Origin: JANOZM01 sp031429355 | GTDB taxonomy: Bacteria; Pseudomonadota; Gammaproteobacteria; Burkholderiales; Burkholderiaceae_E | NCBI GenBank assembly: GCA_031429355.1 | Contig: JANOZM010000012.1 | Coordinates: forward strand, 96,207-160,206 | DNA length: 64,000 nt | Direction of reading: 5' to 3' | Part shown: piece by piece, positions 7,438-15,110 of the stretch | Layout: each line of letters starts with the position of its first letter | How positions within the stretch are numbered: the first letter of the stretch is position 1 | Notes under the pieces: model-generated | What the model saw: only the letters and a program-made list of their open reading frames with translations | What the model was told of the DNA's origin: nothing | Database searches by the model: none | Translations under genes and position numbers: made by a program

Positions 7438-7836
7438 ATGACAACCTTAAGACAAAAAACGGCCGTTAAAAATCTACTCTCCCGCTTCGAGCAGCAGCGT
7501 TATAGCGATTTTTCACACGATACGGGCTATGAACAGTTATTAGATTTGCTTTGCGCCGCGCACATTGCTGGGCAATTCGTGATCGCGCTCCATATTCAAA
7601 CGCACCGCGCCATGCTAAGCCTAGCTTGGCAGCACAAGCAATGGGCGGAGGTAGGTGGGCAACTTTTACGCTTAGCACTGATACCGCCGGGACATCTGCT
7701 GCGAAAGCTTCCGATGGGCAATACAGGTCGGGCAAACATTAGTGCCTTTAAAAGTATGGCCCCGCCCCCGCACTTACTGCGCTTGATTGACGAAGCAGCC
7801 ATTCAAGTTTCAAAGGACACTAAGCCATCGTTTTAA
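7438..7836 (+). CDS. DUF3703 family protein
   Basis: A 132-residue protein of the DUF3703 family. Hallmarks are the helix with LLCAAHIAGQFVIALHIQTH and the C-terminal PMGNTGRANISAFKSMAPPP, which is almost diagnostic. Two conserved histidines (AHIAGQ and QTH) are kept. Family members are often found beside MerR regulators and metal-resistance genes, as here. The function is unknown. ATG 7438 is chosen over TTG 7396 because the latter would overlap the upstream gene by 29 bases and adds no conserved sequence. The gap to the upstream gene is 13 bases, so it belongs to the same MerR-controlled operon. Confidence 0.82.
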   Translation: MTTLRQKTAVKNLLSRFEQQRYSDFSHDTGYEQLLDLLCAAHIAGQFVIALHIQTHRAMLSLAWQHKQWAEVGGQLLRLALIPPGHLLRKLPMGNTGRANISAFKSMAPPPHLLRLIDEAAIQVSKDTKPSF

Positions 7837-7910
7837 TAGGTCTTTGCTGACCTTATTTTTTTCATGAGTGTGTGGCAGTATTGCGATTGGCACAGCTGAA
7901 CGAATGCTAA

Positions 7911-9047
7911 CTACGTTTTATTGGCGGAGATGGCATGCGCCCTCCTTGGCAGGGTGAATCTGAAGGTTGAACCCACCTCAGGCGTGCTTTCTAATACAAC
8001 CTTGCCGCCGTGGGCCTCTGTAAAGGTCTGCACAATAGCCAGCCCCAAACCTGTACCATCGTCTCGTTCGGCATCAGTTTCACCTTTGTCGAAGATCTTT
8101 TGTTGCATATCCTCAGGTATGCCCATCCCGTTGTCACTTACCCAACAGGCAACGCTGTTGTCATCCACTAGGTCTTGGGCACCGATAGTGATGATGCCAT
8201 TCGGGGCGTATTTCACAGCGTTGGCGACCAAATTTTGCAAAATGCGTTGAAGCAAACTAGCATCGGCATAAACCACCAGATCATCAGGAACACGGTTGAG
8301 GATTTGTACGCCAGCGGATTCGGATAAAAGCGCGGTATCTTCTATCAACCTTTCGACCAATGGCCAAAAGTCGAACAAGCGCCGCTCTAGATGGATGCCG
8401 TTGTTCGCTTCAGAGTGCGTATTTTCCTCCAGTATTTTTTGCACTAATCCTTCCAGTTGCTGAACACCTCGGCGCAGTGATTTCAACATTTGTGCCGAAT
8501 CTTCGTTGTAGCCTCGTTTGGGCAGCGACCGTTCTAAAGCACGGCCCGCTAATGAAATAGCATACAAAGGTGTCCGCAGATCATGTGCGACAAAAGCTAA
8601 ATACTCCTCACGGCGCTGTTTCACTTCCAGCGCTTGCTGGCTGGCATAAGTCTCTAATGCCAAACCAATTGCGTGGTCAAACACGCGGTTGATCACATGA
8701 AACGGTTGGCCCTGCAAATTGATGCCGTTTTTTGTTGCCAAGTCGTGCAGGCAACCACGCAAAATGTTGTACTCTGCTACCACCTCTTCAATGTCAAAAG
8801 CTTCGTTCAAGCGCTGCAATCCGTGCGCCGGTGGACTTTCCTCAAGAAGCACTTCTGGAATTGTCGAGTTTGAATTTGATTTCAACTCCGTGGACAGCTC
8901 ATCTAGCAAACTGGGCATGTGGTCGTTCAACGTCGGAATATCCAGATGTCGAGCAGAGGGTAACTCCCGAACCTGTAATCGCCACTGTGACAGTAAAAGA
9001 AGCCGCTCTTGCTTGATGAGGTCGGCCAAGTTGTTCAGATTTATCAT
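7911..9047 (-). CDS. Soluble sensor histidine kinase with RsbRD-type N-terminal domain
   Basis: A 378-residue kinase with no membrane segment. Residues about 5-140 are helical and resemble the RsbRD N-terminal sensor fold (LIKQERLLLLSQWRLQVRE start). The H-box is AFVAHDLRTPLYAIS with H155 as phospho-acceptor. The ATP-binding domain shows the N-box LQNLVANAVKYAPNG, G1 SDNGMGIPEDM and G2 DDGTGLGLAIV. No receiver or output regulator is adjacent, so it is an orphan kinase that must act through a partner encoded elsewhere. The signal is unknown. Confidence 0.9.
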   Translation of the reverse strand: MINLNNLADLIKQERLLLLSQWRLQVRELPSARHLDIPTLNDHMPSLLDELSTELKSNSNSTIPEVLLEESPPAHGLQRLNEAFDIEEVVAEYNILRGCLHDLATKNGINLQGQPFHVINRVFDHAIGLALETYASQQALEVKQRREEYLAFVAHDLRTPLYAISLAGRALERSLPKRGYNEDSAQMLKSLRRGVQQLEGLVQKILEENTHSEANNGIHLERRLFDFWPLVERLIEDTALLSESAGVQILNRVPDDLVVYADASLLQRILQNLVANAVKYAPNGIITIGAQDLVDDNSVACWVSDNGMGIPEDMQQKIFDKGETDAERDDGTGLGLAIVQTFTEAHGGKVVLESTPEVGSTFRFTLPRRAHAISANKT

Positions 9048-9303
9048 GATCTAGCTATACACTCGTTTGCTAATCGACTCGGTAGGGGTCTATTTTTTTA
9101 CACCGCTCCAGATGCGCAACGCATTGCAGTAGCGTCGAGCAGTGGATACTCTCGCCACCCGCATTTATACCATCTATATTGACTTGTTCAATTACACGGC
9201 TTCAATTAGCCGATGTTGCATTTTATGTTGTCATCGGGTTTCGCTATCGTTTTCTGAAACCCACGTTCGCTACCGCACAGACGGCGATCTGTCCGTCCTT
9301 TAA
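9048..9303. other. Intergenic, no gene seen
   Basis: This holds the upstream region of the histidine kinase (minus strand) and the start of the PEP-CTERM remnant region. No frame encodes a recognisable protein and I see no clear promoter. Confidence 0.35.
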
Positions 9304-9594
9304 TTTAATTTTATTAATTCCAACCCGGGTAATGGAGTAGCTGGGTTCACTTTTGTTGTTGACGCGTCGCAACAAAGCCAAGTGAATACGTGGCTGTTAG
9401 CGGGCGGAGCTGGAACTCTTTTTGCGCTTGAAGCAACTGTTGCTGATGTTGCAGGTGGCCCAGAGACTTTTCTGATTTATAACATAAATGCTCAACCACC
9501 TACCCAAGTGCCTGTGCCGGCTTCGGTCGCGTTGTTAGGGCTTGGACTGCTTGGAATCAGCGCTGTTACAAAGAGAAAACAGCAAAGCCGATAA
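9304..9594 (+). pseudogene. Truncated PEP-CTERM protein remnant
   Basis: The frame from 9304 to the stop at 9592-9594 has no proper start or signal peptide but reads as the last part of a secreted protein: NSNPGNGVAGFTFVVD, an ALEATVADVAGGPETFLIYN strand region, then the sorting tail VPVPASVALLGLGLLGIS and a basic end TKRKQQSR. A TAA at 9301-9303 closes the frame upstream. The best in-frame start, GTG at 9382, would leave the protein without a signal peptide. I read it as a 5'-truncated gene; a short start in another frame cannot be excluded. Confidence 0.6.
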
Positions 9595-9623
9595 GTAGAA
9601 AAAACAGCAAGGCCTAACTGAAG

Positions 9624-9650
9624 CCCCCACAAGTTGGGGGTTTTGTGTTT
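9624..9650 (+). terminator. Rho-independent terminator
   Basis: Stem CCCCCA (9624-9629) and TGGGGG (9635-9640) with a 5-base loop, followed by TTTTGTGTTTT. It lies 29 bases after the PEP-CTERM remnant. Confidence 0.85.
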
Positions 9651-9855
9651 TCTATACGCAGCCTTGTGAATTGGTTTTCGTGGTTGGCTGCTTTGTAGGC
9701 GCTCTCTGACAATAAAGCGGCGCGTTTCGAGCCCATTTTAGGCATTGTCTTTCATTGTTTTTGGTGTCCGGCGCAAACTAAAATAATTGATGAATTTTCG
9801 ATTCAAAAGAAGTGACCGTTTTTTGTTAGTAATTTAACCTCAAGGAGTGATTTAT

Positions 9856-10125
9856 ATGAATTTCATCATTTGGCTGGTCGTGGGCGGAATCATTGGCTGG
9901 TTGGCCAGTATGGTTATGAAAACTGACGGACAACAAGGGATTTTTCTAAATGTGGTTGTTGGAATTGTGGGGGCAATGCTTGGCGGTTGGTTTATTTCAC
10001 CCTTGATCGGAGGGGGTAATATTAATCAAGACAATTTCAGCGTACCGGCATTATTGGTCTCATTTTTGGGCGCTGTAGTTCTTTTAGCGATTGTCAATTT
10101 AATTCGTCGCGGCAGCGTTCGGTAG
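9856..10125 (+). CDS. GlsB/YeaQ/YmgE family stress membrane protein
   Basis: A small membrane protein of 89 residues with three hydrophobic segments: IIWLVVGGIIGWLASMV, a Gly-rich central helix (VVVGIVGAMLGGWFI) and VSFLGAVVLLAIVNLI. This is the GlsB/YeaQ/YmgE (transglycosylase-associated) family, small inner-membrane proteins induced by stress and stationary phase; the molecular role is unknown. ATG 9856 is chosen over GTG 9847 because AAGGAG at 9842-9847 is correctly spaced. It sits alone between two terminators. Confidence 0.92.
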   Translation: MNFIIWLVVGGIIGWLASMVMKTDGQQGIFLNVVVGIVGAMLGGWFISPLIGGGNINQDNFSVPALLVSFLGAVVLLAIVNLIRRGSVR

Positions 10126-10137
10126 TTAGCGAAATTT

Positions 10138-10169
10138 AGGTGGGGTTCTATTGATGAGCTCCACCTTTT
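10138..10169 (+). terminator. Rho-independent terminator after the GlsB-like gene
   Basis: Stem AGGTGGGG (10138-10145) with CTCCACCT (10159-10166), one wobble pair, followed by TTTT. It ends only 35 bases before the glycosyltransferase start. Confidence 0.75.
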
Positions 10170-10204
10170 GCGTCTCTTCGATCAACAATACTTGAGAGGC
10201 TCAA

Positions 10205-10921
10205 ATGATTGCCGCGATCGTTCCTGCTCACAATGAAGAAGATCAAATTTCGTCATGCATTCACGCGCTGCGTGCAGCCAGTCGTTGTTCAAAGCTACGT
10301 GCGGAACAAACTATTATTATTGTAGTTCTTGATGCTTGTACCGACAACACATACAAAATTGCTTGGCAGTTGGGCGCAACCACCATAACGTTAAATGCCC
10401 AAAACGTCGGTGCCGCAAGAGCTGTTGGAGCCGACCTTGCTTTAGCTGCTGGTGCACGGTGGTTAGCATTCACCGATGCCGATACCCACGTCGCTCCAGA
10501 TTGGATATCGCAACAACTTGCACAAAAAGCGGATGCAGTTTGTGGAACTGTGGCTGTACGGGATTGGGGTACTTATGGTGACACGATGCGCAATCACTAC
10601 GCAGCAACCTACACTGACATGAATGGGCATCGCCATGTACATGGTGCAAATCTAGGTGTTAGCGCTCGAGCATATGAGCGCGCCGGCGGATTTCGTTCGT
10701 TAAAGAGCAGCGAAGATGTTGCCCTTGTAAATGCGTTGCAAGAGAGTGGTGCGAGAGTTTCTTGGTCTGCGGCTCCTCGCGTTTTTACCAGTGCTCGTAG
10801 AACTTTTCGAGCACCAGACGGCTTCGGCGCAACACTCGCACGCGTAGGACGTGAAGCGTTGCTAAATTTGCGATCGTTTGCGGACCAGAGTCCCTTCAAT
10901 TCTTCGACATACAATTCTTGA
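10205..10921 (+). CDS. Family 2 glycosyltransferase
   Basis: A 238-residue GT-A fold enzyme. The opening IAAIVPAHNEEDQISSCI is the classic GT2 start; the nucleotide-sugar region VVLDACTDNT and the metal-binding motif FTDADTHVAPDW (DxD type) follow. SSEDVALVNAL fits the catalytic-base region. No membrane segment is seen. The donor and acceptor are unknown. It is monocistronic, just after a terminator, with AGAGG upstream of the ATG. Confidence 0.88.
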   Translation: MIAAIVPAHNEEDQISSCIHALRAASRCSKLRAEQTIIIVVLDACTDNTYKIAWQLGATTITLNAQNVGAARAVGADLALAAGARWLAFTDADTHVAPDWISQQLAQKADAVCGTVAVRDWGTYGDTMRNHYAATYTDMNGHRHVHGANLGVSARAYERAGGFRSLKSSEDVALVNALQESGARVSWSAAPRVFTSARRTFRAPDGFGATLARVGREALLNLRSFADQSPFNSSTYNS

Positions 10922-11140
10922 AGCGTATTAACATCAGACATAAGTTTTCTCCAAATAAAAGGAAACGAGGCGATAGCATTACACCTCAGGTTTGAACAAA
11001 TTTAGCGATGCAAAAGTAACGATTTTGTAAGCGCTGAATTGCTGCTTAGTGTGCAATGGTTGCAACCCGCGTGTTGTAGGACGAAATCCGTAAGCCTCGT
11101 CAGATGTGCGCGTGATTACGGAGCCAATCGGGGCAGTCGT

Positions 11141-11317
11141 ATGAGCGGATGCACTTGCGCTATTTTCTTCGATGTGCGCACCGTCAAAGAAGTGGTTGCA
11201 TGGGTTAAATCGCAGAACAAGGTTATGAATGCTTATCTTGCGTCAACCATCGGCCTGAATTATTTGACGTACCACAACATCAAGTCTGGCAAGGCACCTT
11301 CGGCAAACATTCTTTAA
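11141..11317 (+). CDS. Small unknown protein with a possible helix-turn-helix, perhaps a remnant
   Basis: A 58-residue frame from ATG 11141. The stretch VRTVKEVVAWVKSQNKVMNA followed by a short helix YLTYHNIKSGK loosely recalls small phage-type DNA-binding proteins in which a substitution-tolerant HTH reads R-T-x-x-x-V-K...W. The match is by eye only and there is a length difference in the turn. No ribosome-binding site is visible. The frame stays open upstream to at least 11039 but that part is not protein-like. It may be decayed or non-coding. Confidence 0.25.
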   Translation: MSGCTCAIFFDVRTVKEVVAWVKSQNKVMNAYLASTIGLNYLTYHNIKSGKAPSANIL

Positions 11318-11901
11318 GAACATTTCTTTAAATCGAATTGGTAGACCAAGGCCCCGCGCGTGGCAGCATCTGTAGTGTCCAAAGTTGACATCGACTCTTC
11401 GGCTCGCTGGGCGCTATCGAGGCTAAGACTGATGCTGACATTGAGCACAGCGGCGGTGCCACAACCGACGCGCTTCATTTGTCCCGCACCGATGGTTTCG
11501 GTAAACAAATAATCACCCTCATGCGGACCTTTGACTTTGCGTTTAAAAACGCGACCGCGGTCGTTGTTGTGGGGTCCCAAAAAATATTGAACCTCAAGAT
11601 TGGTTTCTTGTTTTGCACTGAGTTTTGCAAAGCCTCGGTAGTCGACCTTGTAAACACTGATGGAGTAATTGGCCGGTAAATTAAGTGGTGCTGAAATGCG
11701 GCAAGCTTTTCTTTGTTTTGCCGCGCCTAGTGCACTGCTGCTGTTTAGTGTGAACTGGTCAAACAACAGGCTTAAGCTTGTGCCATCGGGCGAAATGACG
11801 ACCTTATAGCTTCCCTCAGGACAACCGTTGGTGTCTTGGGACCATGCTGGCTGACTAGCAAGCCATGCGCACACGACAATACTTTTCACCATTAACTTCA
11901 T
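11314..11901 (-). CDS. Secreted DUF4360-like protein, copy 1
   Basis: A 195-residue exported protein with a signal peptide ending near PAWSQDT. It resembles DUF4360 proteins: GCPEGSYKVVISPDGTSLSL, LLFDQF, a paired cysteine in KACRISAPLNLPANYSISV and YKVDYRGFAKL. It shares these blocks with the gene at 11990-12583, so the two are paralogues. ATG 11901 is preferred over the TTG at 11916. The function is unknown; the fold is probably all beta. The two genes are separated by a strong stem-loop, so they may be transcribed separately. Confidence 0.72.
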   Translation of the reverse strand: MKLMVKSIVVCAWLASQPAWSQDTNGCPEGSYKVVISPDGTSLSLLFDQFTLNSSSALGAAKQRKACRISAPLNLPANYSISVYKVDYRGFAKLSAKQETNLEVQYFLGPHNNDRGRVFKRKVKGPHEGDYLFTETIGAGQMKRVGCGTAAVLNVSISLSLDSAQRAEESMSTLDTTDAATRGALVYQFDLKKCS

Positions 11902-11934
11902 AATCTTAACTCGCAATTCACTTTTAAAGATAGG

Positions 11935-11967
11935 GCGACGATGGGTTCAACTTGCGCCCATCATCGC
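11935..11967 (-). terminator. Strong stem-loop between the DUF4360 paralogues
   Basis: GCGACGATGGG (11935-11945) pairs with CCCATCATCGC (11957-11967) with a single G-T wobble and an 11-base loop. Read on the minus strand it follows the stop of the 11990-12583 gene and is trailed by a short pyrimidine run (TATCTTT), consistent with a terminator. Confidence 0.65.
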
Positions 11968-11989
11968 TCAATAGGCACTTCGTTACACC

Positions 11990-12583
11990 TTAATTGCATT
12001 GACGCCATTGCAACTGGTAAATGATCCCCGCACTGATGTCTTGCGAGTCGATTGATGACATGGCTTCTCTGTTCGCAACCGTTTGCACGCGCATGCTCGA
12101 GTTGGTACGCAGGTTGACGTCCGCACCGCAAGCTGACCATACAATCGCCTGAACAGTAAGCTCGTTGTTGATCAAATAGTCTTCTTGGATGGGACCGCTA
12201 AATCTCCTTTGGAATGCCGGGCCTCGCGTGCCGGCGAAGAAGTATTCGACATTGAACTGCGAGCTTGTCCCTTGCGGTAATTGGTTAAAGCCACGGTAGT
12301 CGATTTTCAGGACTGATACGCTAAAACCTTGGGGAACACGCACAGGAATGGCGATGTTGCAACTCTTGCGGTCGAAGACCTTACCGGATGTACCACCCAC
12401 TGCAACTTGGTAGTTGTCGAATAACAAACTTAATGATGTCGCATCAGGACTCAAGGTGGCGGATACCGAACCGGCAGGGCAACCCGTTCCGCCGTACCCG
12501 GGCTCGCCCAAGGTAATGCCGTCAACTGCTAAAACCGGTGCGCTGAGCGCCATTGCGGCAAAGAATATAAAGTTTTTTTTCAT
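11990..12583 (-). CDS. Secreted DUF4360-like protein, copy 2
   Basis: A 197-residue exported protein with a signal peptide (MKKNFIFFAAMALSAPVLA). Shared DUF4360-type blocks are GCPAGSVSATLSPDATSLSL, LLFDNY, CNIAIPVRVPQGFSVSV and LKIDYRGFNQLPQG. Four cysteines may form two disulfides, as in the paralogue. GGAGATCC precedes the ATG, a good ribosome-binding site. No catalytic motif is seen. The tandem pair suggests duplication and divergence of an envelope or extracellular protein. Confidence 0.75.
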   Translation of the reverse strand: MKKNFIFFAAMALSAPVLAVDGITLGEPGYGGTGCPAGSVSATLSPDATSLSLLFDNYQVAVGGTSGKVFDRKSCNIAIPVRVPQGFSVSVLKIDYRGFNQLPQGTSSQFNVEYFFAGTRGPAFQRRFSGPIQEDYLINNELTVQAIVWSACGADVNLRTNSSMRVQTVANREAMSSIDSQDISAGIIYQLQWRQCN

Positions 12584-12977
12584 GTTGGATCTCCTGTTGC
12601 TGGTTAAAAATCTGACTCAGCCCTAGAACTCATTGCCGGAGTTCGACATTGCGGCAGAGTAGGTTTGCTGAGCTATCGGGAGCGTAAGTCGATTAAACTA
12701 TGTTGTCTGTTGTCTGGCGCGCATAGCGGCCTTGTTGTCACCGTCAAGGCGGCATTGGCGTCGTCTCTAAAGCATCTAGGGTTGCCAACCGATGCGCCCA
12801 AAGTGCACAAAACACGCGGCCCACCGTACAGTGAGCTATGGTGGTGGCAAAGCGATAAGGTTAACGCCAGACCTTTGACGGTCGCGTTAGTCAGTCAACA
12901 TCAAATCTATTTGGGCATCGAATTGACTGGAAGTGCTACATAAGAAGTGCTACATCAGACGTGCTAGATCAAACGTA
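12584..12977. other. Intergenic, one doubtful open frame
   Basis: A plus-strand frame of 92 codons (12665-12943, TTG start) is present. It has no ribosome-binding site or recognisable family, so I leave it uncalled, although its end (KVNARPLTVALVSQHQIYLG) is protein-like. Repeated AAGTGCTACAT/GACGTGCTAGAT blocks occur at about 12935-12970 just before the BON gene end. Confidence 0.3.
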
Positions 12978-13607
12978 CTACTTCTTAATTTTCATTTCGT
13001 TGCTAACACTGGCAACTCCGTCAATTGCTTTGGAAATTTGCACTGCCCTGTCGATCTGGGCTTGGTTGTTAACAAAGCCACTGAGTTGAACTTCACCCTT
13101 ACGAGTGATCACGGCAATATCATTGCTTTTAATGGCTTCGTCGCCAATTAATGCAGCTTTAACTTTTGCAGTGACAATGCTGTCATCTACTTTTGTCCCA
13201 ACCGTCGTGCTACCACTTTTTAGTGTCACGCTATTTTCTACACGGATAACACCTGCAACACCTTTGGCTAAAGAGTTTGCACGATCAAGCTGAGCTTGGT
13301 TATCTACAAATCCGCTAAGCATCACGACGCCTTTGCGGGTTTCGACTTTAAAATCAAAACTCTTAATATCGGCATCGGCAACTAAGGCCGACTTCACACT
13401 GGCGGTAACTACGGTGTCGTCAATTTCAGTGCCAACCGTTGTAGGCAACACTGGCGCAACAGGCGGCGCAGGCGACATAGAATTTTCTGGAACCGAGGGT
13501 GTGGGGGTAGGCAACGGGTCAGTCTTTTGGTTGCAGCCCAATACAAATATTGATACGGAACCAACTAATAGTGCGCGGCTTAGAATCTGCGAAGGATGGG
13601 TCATCAT
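12978..13607 (-). CDS. Lipoprotein with two BON domains (OsmY-like)
   Basis: A 209-residue protein with a lipobox SIFVLGC, so it is a likely lipid-anchored periplasmic or outer-membrane protein. A Pro-rich linker (about residues 30-60) precedes two tandem BON domains: DDTVVTASVKSALVADADI...VVMLSGFVDNQAQLDRA and DDSIVTAKVKAALIGDEAI...EVQLSGFVNNQAQIDRA. BON domains bind phospholipid membranes; OsmY-type proteins are induced by osmotic and stationary-phase stress. The two repeats are strongly alike, implying internal duplication. Neighbouring GlsB-like and 47-residue genes fit a stress theme. Confidence 0.92.
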   Translation of the reverse strand: MMTHPSQILSRALLVGSVSIFVLGCNQKTDPLPTPTPSVPENSMSPAPPVAPVLPTTVGTEIDDTVVTASVKSALVADADIKSFDFKVETRKGVVMLSGFVDNQAQLDRANSLAKGVAGVIRVENSVTLKSGSTTVGTKVDDSIVTAKVKAALIGDEAIKSNDIAVITRKGEVQLSGFVNNQAQIDRAVQISKAIDGVASVSNEMKIKK

Positions 13608-13866
13608 GGAAATACCTCTAATTTAAAAAAAGTGCTGCGAAAAATGCGATCAAGTTTGCGACCAATAAAGCCGCTTCGAAACAAACATCGGTGAATTTCG
13701 AACAATGTTGCCAGCACCTGGAAATTGCTTCGGTGCGATAGCGTACATACGGCAGAAAGTTTGTTACGCAAACTACAGAGCACTCTTTTTGTTTTGACAA
13801 CGCACCGACGTCAACAACTACGCGTGTGCAAACTTCTACTGTGAGTTAACTATGAAAGGAAATAAC

Positions 13867-14010
13867 ATGCCTGCATTAACCGACCAAAAGTCCCACGTGC
13901 CGCCGCTACACCATCCGATTCCAGACGAATTACCGTTGCCAGTTGATCCGGACGAAGGCACCCCACCGTATCAATTGCCCGAAGAACCGACTGGTGATGA
14001 TCCTTCTTAG
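13867..14010 (+). CDS. 47-residue Pro-rich acidic small protein
   Basis: ATG 13867 to TAG 14008-14010 gives a 47-residue product beginning MPALTDQKSHVPPLHHPIPD and ending PEEPTGDDPS. It is rich in Pro, Asp and Glu, has no membrane segment, and is probably disordered. AAAGGA at 13855-13860 is well spaced, and an in-frame ATG at 13852 gives an alternative start. Codon positions look coding. I do not recognise a family. It is divergent from the BON lipoprotein and sits near other stress-type genes. Confidence 0.55.
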   Translation: MPALTDQKSHVPPLHHPIPDELPLPVDPDEGTPPYQLPEEPTGDDPS

Positions 14011-14046
14011 CCGACACTTAACACCAAAGATCGGAATCTAAACTTC

Positions 14047-14161
14047 CCGTTTAAGGCAAAAAAACAAACGAAGGGAATGCGCCGAATAGGACCGCCGCCG
14101 TGGATATGCCCAACGGCGTCTGGCGAGTAACGTCGGCGTGATGACGATAAATGTCCCCCTT
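14047..14161. repeat. Dispersed repeat, copy A
   Basis: About 115 bases matching the two ends of copy B near 17.3-17.7 kb. The left part (14047-14104) contains CCGTTTAAGGCAAAAAAAC and GCGCCGAATA; the right part (14109-14161) contains TGGCGAGTAACG, CGGCG and a C-run. Differences between copies are scattered. No target-site duplication or transposase is visible. Confidence 0.7.
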
Positions 14162-14231
14162 CTGTTAAGGTCATGTCTAACCCCAAGACGGCGGTGGATC
14201 GATGATCAATGCACACCATGCATGTGAGTGC

Positions 14232-15110
14232 TCAGACTGAGCTCACACACTTGCCCGAAGTTGCGCTTGCTAAGAGCAATTCATTGGGGCCATTCCAGCC
14301 TGATGTCGAACTAAATATGCGCAATTGTTCAGTCATGTCGAGCCACGCGTTGCGTTGAGCCACATCTGATAAAGTCTTTAAAATTTCTTTGACTGGGGAT
14401 GCGGCTGATTGCAAAAACGCAATGTAGTGCTCAACGCTAGGTGCAAAAAAAGGCGCTGAGATTCGGTTTACTTTTATATCAACGAATCCCGCTGCTTGAA
14501 TTAATTCATTGATCAAACCCGTTTTGCCTAAACTCATCAGACTGCCTGGTTCGCAGGTTGGTTGATTGTAAATAGCCGTTTTATTCGAACTCTGTAGGTG
14601 GTAGTGCGCGGTTCTTAATGCGATAGCCAAACACGGGTTCTGGGCGGGTTCACCAAATACAAGTACGCTCAACCGTCCCGCTGGTTTAAGTGCCGTTTGA
14701 ATCTCGTTCAACGCCTTGGCTGGTGAGCGGCAAAACATGAGGCCCAATCGACATACGGCCGCATCAAAATTTTCACCGGCTAAATTGAGTGACTCTGCAT
14801 CTGCCACCTGGACTTTCACCTGATCCAGGCCTGCGATTTGGAGATTCATCTTTGCCAACGCAAGAATGGCGGGTGAAATATCAACTGCTAAGACCTCACC
14901 TTTAGGCCCGACTAGTCGCGCTATATCAATCGTTTGATCGCCTGCGCCAGCAGCGATATCCAGAACACGTGATCCTAGATTAATTTGTGCTTCATTTAGC
15001 ATCATCTGGGTTGCCGCCACTAGCCATTGATGAATGAGACCGGCATGGTTGTTCCAGCCCGCTGCTGCTATGTCCCATGCCTGCTCGTTAGACATACCTG
15101 CCACCGTCAT
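14232..15110 (-). CDS. Class I SAM-dependent methyltransferase
   Basis: A 292-residue methyltransferase of the UbiE-like type. The SAM-binding motif I is RVLDIAAGAGDQTID (about residue 47), followed by the acidic motif II VLAVDIS and the motif region AVCRLGLMFCRSPAKALNE. The N-terminus (WDIAAAGWNNHAGLIHQWLV) is typical of methyltransferases acting on small molecules. It overlaps the Bug gene by 4 bases (ATGA), so the two are co-translated. The substrate is unknown. Confidence 0.85.
   Translation of the reverse strand: MTVAGMSNEQAWDIAAAGWNNHAGLIHQWLVAATQMMLNEAQINLGSRVLDIAAGAGDQTIDIARLVGPKGEVLAVDISPAILALAKMNLQIAGLDQVKVQVADAESLNLAGENFDAAVCRLGLMFCRSPAKALNEIQTALKPAGRLSVLVFGEPAQNPCLAIALRTAHYHLQSSNKTAIYNQPTCEPGSLMSLGKTGLINELIQAAGFVDIKVNRISAPFFAPSVEHYIAFLQSAASPVKEILKTLSDVAQRNAWLDMTEQLRIFSSTSGWNGPNELLLASATSGKCVSSV

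Noticed and set aside
12665..12943. 92-codon open frame with a TTG start
   Set aside because: No ribosome-binding site or family match; the first half is not protein-like. Left as a doubtful region.
13618..13800. 60-codon minus-strand frame upstream of the BON gene
   Set aside because: Cys-rich, random-looking translation with no start signal.
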